A stretch of DNA of 50,000 nt from Balamuthia mandrillaris (Eukaryota > Discosea > Longamoebia > Balamuthiidae), in the NCBI GenBank assembly GCA_031835245.1, contig JAVKOQ010000025.1, positions 1-50,000 on the forward strand, given 5' to 3'. The notes beneath the pieces are model-generated. The model was not told where the DNA came from. It was given only the letters and a program-made list of their open reading frames with translations, and ran no database searches. Below, one piece after another: positions 30,614 through 45,409 of this stretch (the first letter of the stretch is position 1; every line of letters begins with the position of its first letter). Position numbers and translations under genes: made by a program.

Positions 30614-32315
30614 TTCTCTCGCGTTTTCGCCACACGTAGTTCGGGGTATGCAGCCCTATGTTGTACTCACTCTTGGAGGACAGAACGAGAAGACCCTGCC
30701 CATTAAATGCAAGAGAGACGTTCGTGTACCCTTCCAAATGTCTTCTCCGCTGCTTCTAAACTGATTCCTCTAATTGCAGAACGTGAGCCCCGAATGGTCG
30801 GAACGGTTTGAGTTTCGCTTGAAAGAAGGGTCAAAACAAACTCTCGAGCTGGAAGTAAGAGACCGTGACAGGTTGGCCTCTGAACACGTGCTCCTCGGCA
30901 AAGTATCCCTAACTATCCAGGACCTTGCTCTTCCGCCAAACGAAGAGGTCGTGCAATGGTACCCCCTGAAAGATGCAGCTAAAGGACGCATTCAACTCGG
31001 TCTTAGGGCCAGCCTCTCCCCTTCCTCTAGCAACAACAACGCGGAGAGAGTTCGCTCGACTTCCTATCCACAGATGCCAGTTGCTCAGCCTTCCTTTCCA
31101 CCACCACCCGCAGCCTCTCGATCAGCCACACAGCTTCACGCCGGACCTGCTTTTGGTCCACCAAGTGGACCAACCGCTACTCCGCCCGCTGCCACCACTT
31201 CTCCTCCAGGCTCCGGTAGTGCACCTGGATCCAACAACCCGTTTGGTGGGGGGCCGTATCCTTATCCCCCACAGATGATGGCCTACCCTCCGCCAACTGG
31301 TCAAATGCTTCCGCAGTCTAGTGGACTCCCCAGCAATGGAGCCCCAGTCCCTCAGCAACCCCAACCACAAGCGCAAGGATGGGGACCGTACCCATACCCT
31401 CCAGTTCAACTGCAACAACAAGGCGGAGGGCAACCCTACGCATGGGGTCCTTATTCATATCCACCACCAGCAACTGCTGGTCTTGGTCAACAACAATATC
31501 CTCCAATGGCAACCTATCCTCCTCCTGCTGGAGCATATCCACAAGGTGGAGACCAACAACGTCCCCCCATGCCCTCCCATCCCCCTCCTCAAGAAGAGGA
31601 AGAACCGGAAGCAGGTGGCGGCGGGGGAGATTCATCACAAACAAAGAGTAGGCTGAGAAGAATCGGCAAAGCGCTTGGCAAAGCTGGCAAGGGCGCCGCC
31701 AAGAACACCACCCAGTATTACAGCAACGGGCGGTGGGTGTGGGTGGCTGGACGCGGATGGGTCTGGCAAGGACCAACGGTTGCCCAGCTGCAAGCGGCCA
31801 ACGCTAGGGAACAGGCCCAGAAACAACGGATGCAAATGATGCAAGCCCAAGGGGCAGGAGGAGGTTACCGTGGTGCTCCGAGAGGTGCGTATCGAGGAGG
31901 AGGAAGAGGAAGAGGAAGAGGAGGAGCGGGAGGACGCGGTGTATACATGGGAGGACCTGCCTTTTATGGAGGAAGAGGGGGAGGTGGACGTGGGGGTGGG
32001 GGTGGAGGCGACGGCGGAGAAGATGGGGGACAGGGTGGTTGGGAGGAAGGTGGAGCCGAGGGATGGGAAGGAGGCTATGACGAAGGAGGATTCGAGGGAT
32101 TCGAGGGAGGATTCGAGGGAGGTTTTGACGAAGGAGGCTTCGAAGGGTTCGACGCCGGTGGTTTCGACATGGGCGGCTTTGATGCAGGGGGCTTCGACAT
32201 GGGCGGCTTTGATGCAGGGGGCTTCGACATGGGCGGCTTCGACGCCGGGGGATTCGACATGGGCGGCTTTGACATGGGCGGCTTCGATGCAGGAAGTTTT
32301 GGTGGTGGTTATTGA
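30442..32315 (+). CDS. C2-domain protein with Pro/Tyr-rich, RGG and GGFD repeat tail, 3 exons
   Basis: Exons 30442-30499, 30640-30719, 30780-32315; 557 aa. Residues 1-115 form a C2 domain: MSLKVHVIKGENLP, GMQPYVVLTLGGQ, NVSPEWSERFEF, LELEVRDRDRLASEHVLLGK and WYPLKDAAKGRIQLGL. Typical C2 calcium-binding Asp residues are only partly present. Next come a Pro/Tyr/Gln-rich stretch (PYPYPP repeated), a basic segment RRIGKALGKAGKGAAKNT, an aromatic patch GRWVWVAGRGWVWQGP, RGG-type repeats (RGGGRGRGRGG) and a tail of GGFDMGGFDAGG repeats. The tail is typical of prion-like or phase-separating proteins. The C2 part suggests membrane or phospholipid docking; RGG suggests RNA binding. The exact function is unknown. 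Confidence 0.82.
30575..30612. repeat. (CT)n microsatellite in intron 1 of the C2 gene
   Basis: A CT run on the coding strand, 28 bp before the acceptor of exon 2. Confidence 0.95.
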
Positions 32316-32389
32316 TGTGCTGTGAATAGAGGTTAACTTATTATTTTCTCTCTTGAAAGACCCTTTTGTTTGTGTACTTTTTTTTTGTT

Positions 32390-35300
32390 TTACAACTTAG
32401 CGGCTTGCTTGTTCTTGTTGGCAAAGGCTTCCTGCCAGACCTTGCCAGTGAGCAAGGGCTTGAGGTACTCCTGGTAGCCGGGCGGCTGATGGTGAGCATT
32501 CAGCGGGTTCTCTTTGGCCCAGTGGAAGAGGTGCTCGTAGACATCACCGTCTTTCCTGCCGAGAGAGGAGTTGAGAGCGTAGTCGCTAAAGCCGAAGGCA
32601 TCCACCAAAGGCACAGCCTGCGGACGGATCTCCTGAAGGAGCTCCTGAACAAGCGGGCTGACCCACTTGGCCTGCTCAGGGGTCAAGTAGCCGCTCTCCA
32701 AGAAGGTGCCAATGTCCTGCTCCATGTAGTACAGCGCAAACAAGGAGCAGAGCTTGGCGAGGATAGCGCGGATGGAAGGGTTGACCACAATCTTGCCGCT
32801 TTCCATATCTTTGAGGGCATTGACGAAATGGAGGACCATAGTGTAGAAGCAATGGGCCTTGACCATTTTCACCAGGTCGATTTGGAGGAGGTTGATGAGC
32901 TGTGGTTGGGTCATGGTGGGATGGCGTTGCTTCAGGGCGTGCATCCTCTTGCCGACCTCGGTGACGAGGGAGCGGGCGCGCACGCCATAGGCATGCAAGT
33001 AGAGGTCCAGGGAGAGAAGGTCCTGTGGCTTGCGTGCAGGGCAATTGCCTTCCAGCTGCCGGTTGCTGAGGTAGGTCACCGAGCCGTAAAGCTCCTCTCC
33101 CTTCATGGCCTTTTGCAAGCTCTTGAGCAGGAACCTGGCTGTCTGCAGGGACATCACCACGTTATCTCCCTCGTAGGTACAAGCCGGTACGTAGTTGACA
33201 AACAGATCGGAGAGAGCGGCGAACTTGCTATAGCCGTGACCTCCGCAACACTTGCGGCACTCCTCAATGCCGCTGCTGGTAATCCAGGTAGTGTAGGCCT
33301 TGAGCCCAGCGCTAGTGGCGTGGACCTCGGGCAGGGCGCTGGCATCCTGGGACTTGATGTCCTCCAGGAGGCGTTCGTAGAGGTTGGCCATGTATCTGCC
33401 CGTAAAGTGGAAGGCAAACGCAGTGGCCAGCAATGGGAGCAGCCTGTACTGCTGCATCGGGTAGTCCAATACAGCCTTTTCTGGTTGTCCTATTAATGTG
33501 TGATTTCGTTTCTATTTAGAAGCTGAAAAAGAACGCAACAACTAAAAAGAAATACCTTCGACGTCAGAAAATTGACAACGGACAGCGCCATAACGAATGG
33601 CGATGGTGCAAGCTTTAGCCAGTGTAGTAGAGGCAGTAGCAACGATTCCTGCACGAATACGAATCATAGTGGCGTAACTGTTGGGAGAAGGTTACAATAA
33701 CGAAAGGCAGGGAATGGGTAAAGAGAAAAGGGTGTAGCTTACCCAATCTTGGACAAGCTTTTAGGAGGAGCAGTGTAAACTCCTTCAGGGCTCACTTGTT
33801 GGTACCGCATCAACATGTTCTCGCGTGGGATACGAACGTGGTTGAAAAGGAGGAAACCATTATCTGTTGGAGGTGTTAGTGACACGCAATTTTGAAGTTA
33901 TATGACGAAGAGAATACCTTGTGTGTCATAACCAAACTTGGGGCCAATGTCACCAACAGTAATTCCTGGAAGGGGAGAGTGGTCCTCCAAGCTACGAATC
34001 TGAACTACAAAGGTATGGACGCCATAGTCCTTGCCATTGAGCAACAAGCGGGCGTGAGTGACACAATGAGTTGAAGTAAGACCCAGACCACCTGTTTTGC
34101 CAAGGATGGAGTAAGAACAAAAGGAGAGACCGGAGAGACTGAGAGGGAGCGAGAGGAAAGGAAGAAAAATAAGGAAGAGGAGAGAGACCTGGCCACCATT
34201 TGGCAGCAGTGATTGTGGGGCTGTGCAATACAAACTCTTGTGTCTCTTTGTCGTAGGTGGCGGTCGTCTCCAAACTGAATAAAGCGTTGGTTAGACCTCA
34301 CTCATTCGCGGCGCTTCTGTGATTTTAAAACTGGGAAAGCACAAACCCTCTCACGTTAGACCCATGACCCAGTTCCGTCTGTGCATAACATCCTGTTTGT
34401 AAGAATGACCTTAAAAACACGCTTGCACAAGACCAAGTAGACGAGAATAAAGGGAGAGGAGAGGAGAGGAGAGGAGAGGAGAGGAGAGGAGAGGAGAGGA
34501 GAGGAGAGAGGAGAGGGAGAGGAGAGGAGAGGAGAGGAGGAAGAGGAGAGAGGAGAGGAGGGAGAGAGAGGAGAGAGGAGAGGAGAGGAGAGAGGAGAGG
34601 GGAGAGGAGAGGAGAGGAGAGAGGGAGAGGAGAGGAGAGGAGAGAGGAGAGGGAGAGGAAGGAGGAGAGGAGAGGAGAGAAGAGGAGAGGGAGAGAGAGA
34701 GGAGAGGAGAGAGGGAGAGAGGAAGGAGAGGAGGAGAGAGGAGGAGAGGAGAGAGGGGAGGAGAGAGGAGAGGAGAGGAGAGGAGAGAGGAGAGGGAGAG
34801 GGAGGAGAGGGAGAGGGAGAGAGGAGAGGAGAGGAGAGGAAGAGGAGAGGGAGAGGGAGGAGAGGAGAGGAGAGGAGAGGAGAGCGGAGAGAGGAGAGCA
34901 GGGAGAGCAGAGCAGAGCAGAGCAGAGCAGAGCAGAGCAGAGAATGAGAGCAAGTACCAATGATGGAGAACGTTTTAGCCAAAGAAAGCCACTTTTCTCT
35001 CTGTTCATCAGTGCCTTGTCCGTACAACGTAGGTATGAACATAACGCCATGCAAGCCAACTGTTGAAGAAGGAACACAGAAACAGAAGGAGGTAAGCACT
35101 GCAAGATGGAAAAGAATGGCAAAAAATAACAACACCCACTTGGTAGTTCCTCGCCGACGGCCTCAAAGAAAATGCGAGCCTCCTCCTCTCCCCATCCGCT
35201 CTGCAACAAGATGATAAGGCTGCGAACGACCTTCTGCAGGACCCGTTTGTAGTACTCCGGGCGAGAGAGGAAGTACTTGTCCCTCTTGCTCAAGATGGGG

Positions 35301-35464
35301 TCGTTGGCGGCCGCCTCCTGGATCCGCTCCTTGAACTCGGTTTTCTCCTTGCCGCCATGGTACAAGTAGGTCAGCTCGCGCACCGGGAAGGAGGCCTTCT
35401 GTCGTTCCCTCTCCAAGAGGGCCTTGCCCTGTTCGCTACTCTTTTTGGCCAGCTCGCTACTCAT
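32390..35464 (-). CDS. ACOX: Peroxisomal acyl-CoA oxidase, 8 exons, C-terminal PTS1 AKL
   Basis: Exons 35140-35464, 34958-35059, 34347-34392, 34189-34274, 33918-34091, 33743-33863, 33556-33677, 32390-33489; 691 aa. [76 protein letters not shown] and GGHGYSKFA follow ACOX1. [10 protein letters not shown] contains the catalytic Glu, and the protein ends QAAKL, giving a peroxisomal PTS1. Family role: FAD-dependent first step of peroxisomal fatty-acid beta-oxidation, making trans-2-enoyl-CoA and H2O2. The gene faces a MaoC-type hydratase across a 383-bp motif-rich promoter. Intron 2 is swollen by a GGAGA array. All eight exon phases agree. Confidence 0.94.
34453..34943. repeat. (GGAGA)n-derived purine array in ACOX intron 2
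   Basis: About 490 bp of almost pure purine on the plus strand, in units of GGAGA, GAGAG and GGGAGA. It ends in eight GCAGA-type units at 34906-34941. On the coding strand it is CTCTC-rich and contains no stop codon. Confidence 0.97.
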
Positions 35465-35847
35465 TGTTGTATGGCTTTTTGCTTCTTCTTTCCCCCAACC
35501 AAGAATAAAAAAAAGCAAGTCAAAAGCGCTTTGGCGATTCGGTGACCCTGAGGGTCGTTTTCATTTAAAATCGGCCGAGGAGAAAAATGAAATGTTCCGG
35601 AAGAACAGGACGTGAGGTCTGCTCGTGCGGTATTTGTGTTCACGTGCAGCTAAATGAAATTAGGCATATTTTGACTCCTCAGAAAAGGTGCGTAAAGGAG
35701 CAGACCCCTCATAAAATCAAGGAGACCCCTCATAACCGCTGCATGAGCATGTGAAGTGGGGGAATTACGAGGAGTCTTTTATTTCGAAATTCTCGTATGC
35801 TGATATTGAGGAGTCGTTTTTTACGGGCAAAGCCCAACAACAAGCGG
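35465..35847. promoter_or_regulatory. ACOX/MaoC divergent promoter with five GACYCCTCA-type sites
   Basis: GACTCCTCA at 35673, GACCCCTCA at 35703 and 35724, and TGAGGAGTC (reverse orientation) at 35807, plus the one-mismatch site CGAGGAGTC at 35768. Two sites continue as CATAA. All lie within 143 bp between two lipid-metabolism genes. A shared regulator is inferred. Confidence 0.6.
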
Positions 35848-36614
35848 ATGCACGGATGCATTAGAAAGCTCGCGCAGGGCTCTTTGCCAAGAACGAGTCT
35901 GTTTGGACCCACCTCCTCTGCAGCAAGCCAAATTGCCTCTCTTCTTTCCTCCTCATCCAAGTATGGTAACAGTTGCAAACGCCTCATCTCTCATCATCGT
36001 TTCTTTCTTAACTGTTGCTAAAAACAAACAAAGGAACTACGTTAACAGGCACTAGGCTTGATCCTACACAAGAACGACCGTTGCAGGTTGGCGATTTTGC
36101 TGAGCTGTGCAAGACGTTTGGGGAGGAGGAAGTGCGCCAGTTTTCGTCTCTTTCGGAAGATGTCAATCCAGTTCACCTCGACGCTGCATACGCCGCCAAC
36201 ACTCGGTTCAAACGAAAGATCGTTCATGGTAAAACTTTGTGAGCGCTCTCTGCTCTGCGCGCTTCTCACAGCAGAAACACCCATGCAGGAATGTTGAGTG
36301 CCTCGTTGCTCTCGGCCATTTTAGGGACAAAGCTGCCAGGGAAAGGCTCCATCTACATGTCTCAGAGCTTGCATTTCCGCGCCCCCTTGTTCGTCGGAGA
36401 GCAGGTTCGAGCCAGAGTGGAAGTGACGGCAGTACATGACACAAAACCGGTGGTCACCTTCTTGACCCAATGCTTCAACGAAAGGGACGAATGTTGCATT
36501 GACGGAGAGGCCCAGGTTTATGTTCCTCACATGAGGGGCCGCGCCTTGCGGAGAAAGAGAGAACAGCAGCAACAACACGGCGAGCATGTTGAGCGTGAAA
36601 CACCCAGCAGTTGA
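35848..36614 (+). CDS. MaoC-type (R)-enoyl-CoA hydratase/hotdog protein, 3 exons
   Basis: Exons 35848-35960, 36056-36228, 36289-36614; 203 aa. The leader MHGCIRKLAQGSLPRTSLFG is basic, Ser-rich and acid-free, suggesting mitochondrial import. The hydratase-2 motif SEDVNPVHLDAAYA carries the catalytic Asp and His. KRKIVHGGMLSASLLSAILG and QSLHFRAPLFVGEQVRARV complete the hotdog fold. The C-terminus is basic and Gln-rich. Family role: hydration or dehydration of (R)-3-hydroxyacyl-CoA or acyl-ACP (PhaJ, HTD2-like). The first exon and the acceptor at 36055 were chosen by phase; an upstream in-frame ATG is absent before 35797, so the start is moderately certain. Head-to-head with acyl-CoA oxidase. 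Confidence 0.8.
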
Positions 36615-36853
36615 GATACCCGCGGGTTTGAATGCAGCGAGGAGAGCGGAGAGCAGAGAGCAGAGAGCAGAGAACAAAGAGCAGAATTCTGAACAAATCA
36701 AGCACATAGCTTACAAACTTAATACTAACATAACCACAGTAACAAAACAAAGCGCCAAACAATACTGGCGAAAACAATATTATGCATAGAGCGACCTGTT
36801 TTCGTCTTTTGAGCTCCCTTCCCTCTGTTCGAGATATGATGAAGAGCTTCACT
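36615..36853. other. Convergent MaoC/Ras GEF intergenic region
   Basis: A 239-bp spacer with a short GAGCAGA-type repeat at about 36640-36680 and AT-rich DNA thereafter. No gene seen. Confidence 0.4.
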
Positions 36854-39452
36854 TCACATGCCCTGCTTTTCTTGCGCAGCAATGTACTCGCTAAGGGTCT
36901 TTGGGTCCATGGCTGGCATGGAGTGCCTCTGCGAGGGTTCGCAGGAAAGAGACAAGGCCCGCAGCTCCTTATCGGTTGTTAACACCTTGCAAGCCTTGAT
37001 GTAATCCTTCACCGCCACATTCTCCTCCCACTCGTAGGGACATTGTTGGAAGCGATGCACTTCCTGTATTACGGAAGCTATCATCCGCATCTTTGCAAAG
37101 TTGAGAAGACCTCGATCCGGCTGATCTGTTGGGTTTGTTGCTCCTTCTTCCCCTTCGCCTTCTTTCTTCTTGCTAAGATAAGTATCATTGCCATCCTCAA
37201 TGAACGTTAGGTCCTTCAAGTACACTCCCAAAGCAGGAATGGCAGGAGGATCCGTGTTCTGATGAAGCTGTGTTCGATAAAGCTTGTAGTTGTTGTCGCC
37301 AGAGGTCATAACGGTCAAGATTTTGAAGGTGTTCTCCACTTTGGGACTGAGGGCCTTCCAAGTCTTCTCCAACCTGGAGACAGGAGAGAGGCTCAGCCCC
37401 ACCACTATCTGCATCATGGTGCTGTAGTTGTTCATCTGTCGGCAGCACTCCGCAATGGCCACGAACCGACGCAGCAGCTCGATCCTTTGCTTGAGGTCCG
37501 GTTGGGTGACCATCTCTGTGGCCACCCAGAAGCTGATGTGGTTGAAATTGTCAATCATATGGAGCAGGTTGGGAGCAAGCTCCTTGCCCCGACTCTCGTC
37601 GCTCCATGCCTTTTGAACGAATTCCTTTCTTTGTATCTTCCGGAAGAGCTCAAACTCTTCCAAGGAGAGCTGCTTGGCGATATCCACGGCTGTGAAGCTG
37701 AGCAAGGAAGTGCGTTTCGTTGTGATGGAGGAGGAGGAAGAGAAGGGCGAGCCGCCGATATCACTGCTGTAGCTGTTGTTGCTGTTGTCGGCGATGTTTG
37801 TGGATGTGTTCTTTTCATCTTTCTCTGAGGCGTTGTTTCTTTTCTGGTTTTGTCAGAGAGTGAGAAAACAAACAAGCAAAAGAAGCGAACTGCAGCAAAA
37901 GAAGCGAACATTACATAAAACAGTTTCCAAATATCAGTGTTGTCCTCAAACGTAGGCTCAGCGTCCTTGTCTTTTGGGTTTTGATTGGAGCCAGCCCCTG
38001 TGACCAGTTTCAACATCTTTCTTTCCACCAGTAACTTCATGGCCTTGGTCACTGTGTCTCGTTCTACTGCAAGCCTTTTTGACAGCACCTCCACTCCTTG
38101 CATCGCTGTAGAATGGGCAAGATAAGAAATGGGCAAATAAAGGGAGAATCAGAGAAGACAGCGAGAAGCGAGTGCCTCATGCACACGAAACCAGACCTGT
38201 GAATGTAAGAGCTTTTTTCTTGACCTGTATTGCCCAGCCAAAGGAGAGCAAGTCGTTGTGTAGTGTTCCTGCCAATGCTTGTGCAAGGGTATCTGGATTG
38301 TACATCATGTTTGGCGCCTGTTATTGTGGGTGTTAACCTCTGAAAACTCTTAAAACAAAAAGGTAAACGAAACACCGGACCCAAGAGCAAAGGAGACGGC
38401 TGTGCTGTAGTGTTACCAACAGATCCTCCACCGTCAGCAACTTCTCCTGGCCATCAACGTCGGTTTGAATCGGCAGGTATGGCACCACAGCCCGGATAAA
38501 CTCCAGCAACTCCGCCAAAAGAGATTGCATCTCCCTGCTCTCAAAGTCACCAACTAGCAAGCTTATCCAACGGTTCACCATTGAGAGGCCACTTTGGCAA
38601 ACATAACCACGTTTGACTGGGGTCAGCTGTACGCAGGTACGAATATACAGTCGATGGTAAGGTACCTTTTGAGTTGGTTGTGGAAATGTTCGGGAGGGTC
38701 CTTTGGGAGTGCTCTTAATCTAAACGGAGGAAGAGGAGGGTAAGGGTTCTCTCCTCCGTCTCAGCGGTACAAAAATACATGAACTTCAGCAGTACCTTCG
38801 TATAATAGCGGAGAGGAGTTCACCAGATGCAATAAAAGAGAGATGTGCATAGAGGAATGAGTCCACAAAAGCGTTGTCTGCGAGACAGTAATGAAAGTGG
38901 TGAGTTTTGTCAAACTCCGCAGAAGGAAGTAAACGAAAGGTACCTCCAGAGAAAAGGGAAAAAGAAATAAGGTCAGAGAGAGGTCCCGCGAGCACAAGCG
39001 TCTTCCCTTCCTCGCCAGGCTCGAACATGACCTTTGTTCTCCTCCAAGTGCGATTGAACTCCTCCTTCTCCATCCTCCTCCGCTCCGACTTGCTTCGCTC
39101 CTTTCCTTTCTTCCGTTTTGGCGACAAGGGAGAGGAAGGTGCTTTTGGTCTGAGGTCTTCGCGCGTAACACCATCGAAAAAACTATGAGAAAACAAATGC
39201 GCATTCACAAATAAAGCATAGATAAAGACCTGCTTCGCTCTGGCTCTGAGGCATCATTTTTGGGATGCTTGGGCTCGGGGCTCTTAGCAGGTCACCAACC
39301 ATCGACTCAGAGCTTTTCAGCTTCGTGAACATCCTCTTCTGTTGCTCTTTCTGGATCTCCTGGTGCAAGTTTTCCAGATCTTTTGGGCTGAAGCTCGCAG
39401 AAAGGTGTTTGTAGGCGGTGGTGCCCACCGCAAAGGACCTGCCCTCCTTCAT
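36854..39452 (-). CDS. Ras guanine-nucleotide exchange factor (RasGEF_N + DEP-like + CDC25), 7 exons
   Basis: Exons 39230-39452, 38796-39156, 38666-38719, 38417-38591, 38197-38317, 37915-38105, 36854-37843; 704 aa from ATG 39452. FVDSFLYAHLSFIASGELL begins the RasGEF_N helices. AMQGVEVLSKRLAVERDTV with FEDNTDIWKLFY resembles a DEP/winged-helix domain. LLSFTAVDIAKQLSLEEFEL, ISFWVATEMVTQPDLKQRIE, NNYSTMMQIVVGLSLSPVSR and IPALGVYLKDLTFIEDGN are the CDC25 catalytic core. Family role: loads GTP onto Ras/Rap GTPases at membranes. Phases close throughout. The N-terminus is uncertain, because an open frame continues upstream of 39452 without an ATG. Confidence 0.86.
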
Positions 39453-39967
39453 CAACAACTCAAAGTTGTTCTCCTCCCCTCCTGCTTTCTCCTTCCTCTT
39501 TTTCCTCCACGATCCTCCTTTGTCCTTGCCTTTCTCTTTTGCAACCCTTTTTCCTCTCCCCTTTGTCCCCCGCCTCCATCGAGGGCCTCACGACGTGGCT
39601 CATTTCTTTGCTCCTTCTGGGTCAGTCCCTCCGCCTGCGTTCCCCCCTATATCTTTGTTGTCTGTGGTCGTTTTTGTTTTAACTGCTGCTTCGTTTCCTG
39701 TTTGTTGTTTGCCGTTTGTCCGTTGTCAAGGGAAGAGACGCGAAAAAGCAGATAACAATAATAAGCATAAATAAAACCAAAAAAGGGTCGTTTGCTTCTG
39801 ATATTTCAGCATTTTTTTTTTGGGGTTAAAAGCGAAGTAAAAAAATTCAATATAAAGTCAACAAAAAAAGAAATGGTACAAAGAAGACGCGCACGTGGAG
39901 TCCCTTTTTTTTGTGTTTGGTTGGTTCGTTCCGTGGTGGTGGCGAAGGCGAGAGAAGAGAAGAGGCA
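39453..39967. other. Upstream region of the Ras GEF, with a 47-codon upstream ORF
   Basis: On the minus strand an ORF starts MSHVVRPSMEAGDKGERKKG and overlaps the presumed Ras GEF start in another frame. The frame of the Ras GEF itself stays open back to about 39590 (Lys/Arg/Gly-rich) without an ATG. The rest, to 39967, is T-rich and is the 3' flank of the kinase-CBM20 gene. Confidence 0.4.
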
Positions 39968-44029
<4,062 letters not shown>

Positions 44030-44066
44030 GGCGGCCTGTTGTTGCTTTCCACACACCCCCAAACAA

Positions 44067-44097
<31 letters not shown>

Positions 44098-44600
44098 GCT
44101 GGCGCGGCTGACCTTCCTCAAGCAAAAAAAAAAAGGGCTTTGCGTTGACGAGAGCGGCAAAGAGCAGAGATTTGTTCGTCGCTTTTTTTTATTTTTATTT
44201 TTTTATTTTTTTGTTTTTTTTTATCATTTTTTTTTAATTTTCATCCGCGCGATCGTGGAGCCAATTCGATCGATCGTCCCGTGGCTGGTCAGATGCTGGT
44301 TGCGGTTGGGGTTTGAATAAAAGGTCCACACCCTGTTCTTCCCTTTACAATTTTCTTGTAGGCCACGCCACCTCTGCAACCCCGATGAAAATAAAGGAGG
44401 ACTGTTTCTCATGCTTGTGGGGCATAGAGTCCTTTCAGCATTGTTGTTTGTTCTCCTTAGTTGATTATCTCTTTTGTCTTGCCTTGAGTGCCTTGTTTTC
44501 AACACTGCTTCATTGGCAGGACAGGTGGGCCTCTAAGGGGAGAGGCGTTTAACATGGAGAAAAGCAGCAGTGCTCTTTGGTGTTGTCCTGGCGTTGGTGT
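44030..44600. other. Upstream region of the kinase-CBM20 gene
   Basis: (AAAG)n microsatellite at about 44068-44096 in the presumed 5' leader, then T-rich runs to about 44235. A GATCGATCGAT-like palindromic stretch and CCAAT lie near 44250-44280. Short ORFs here look random. Base composition turns AT-rich toward the end. Confidence 0.5.
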
Positions 44601-44814
44601 TAAGTAGACAAATGGATAGTGTCTATGTAGCAAGGTTTCCCTTTAAAAATTTCATCATCTATTTTCTATTTGCTTGTATTTCTTCCTTCACAAGATTAAA
44701 TTCCTAATAACATCAGTGCTTTATTAGTAAACATTGGTATCAATAAGGAAAGAAAGAATGATGTTTCTTCAAAAGAGTCATACGTTCTTTTTAAGTTTTC
44801 TCTCTTTTCCTTTT

Positions 44815-44885
44815 TCTATTCTCTTGAATATTTTTCATGTCTTATCATTGACTCTTTTATAAGGTTGAATTCAACCAATAGGTAA
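44815..44885. repeat. Diverged direct repeat, copy A (copy B at about 46634-46705)
   Basis: Both copies share TCTATTCTCTTGAATA, a TTGTCTT-like core, then (T/G)ATTGACTCTTTTAT and a GGTTG-type end. They are roughly 70-75% alike by eye over about 65 bp, in the same orientation. Confidence 0.55.
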
Positions 44886-44976
44886 ATAATACCTAATCAC
44901 TCTTTAATTAATATAATGAAAAATGAATACAATATTTTGCCACTTTATAATTTGCTTTACAAATTTTTTGATGGCT

Positions 44977-45182
44977 TGTTGGCAAATTATTAATGTATAA
45001 TTTCTTTCTTCATTTTTCCTTGCTTATTATATCAATACCTTGCTCATGTTAACTTTTTGTGAATTCTTGGATTTTCTCCCTTAAAACTGAGGAATTTTTC
45101 TTTTTGCTTTCTTTAAGCTCATTTTTTTAAAGAATAGTTTATTAACTATCTAGTGGTTAAAACTTGTTGGCAACTGCCAACA
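44977..45182. repeat. Candidate 206-bp TG...CA unit with 8-bp terminal inverted repeats
   Basis: Starts TGTTGGCA and ends TGCCAACA, a perfect 8-bp inverted pair with the TG...CA ends of LTRs. No target-site duplication is evident. A second TGTTGGCA begins at 45165, making the local palindrome TGTTGGCAACTGCCAACA. A related palindrome TGTTGGTAAAATCACCAACA is at 46476-46495. Confidence 0.35.
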
Positions 45183-45227
45183 TAACCAACTCTTTCTCAT
45201 TTCTTTCTTCATTTCTTTTCTCTTTTC

Positions 45228-45409
45228 TGTCGACAATCTCACGTCAGCTATCATTGATCTTTTATGTCGACACCAAGCCATTCTGAAGATCTTTCTCCTG
45301 CCTTCTCTGGAACTTTCCTGAGCCTAGAACTTAAGAACAAAGAAACCAAGAAGTCACTCCCCAACCCCGAGCCCCTTTCCTTCCTTGGTTGCCTTCTCAA
45401 CTATAAATA
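45228..45409 (+). promoter_or_regulatory. Orphan promoter-like segment: two TGTCGACA sites and a TATA box
   Basis: TGTCGACA at 45228-45235 and 45265-45272 precede TATAAATA at 45402-45409. No credible gene follows. It may be a mobile-element promoter or the remnant of a gene. Confidence 0.35.

Noticed and set aside
34325..35518. 397-codon frame with hundreds of Ser/Leu/Pro residues
   Set aside because: It is the pyrimidine strand of the GGAGA array in ACOX intron 2, which cannot contain stop codons.
44224..44505. 93-codon minus-strand ORF upstream of the kinase
   Set aside because: No recognisable domain and no splice signals; treated as non-coding.
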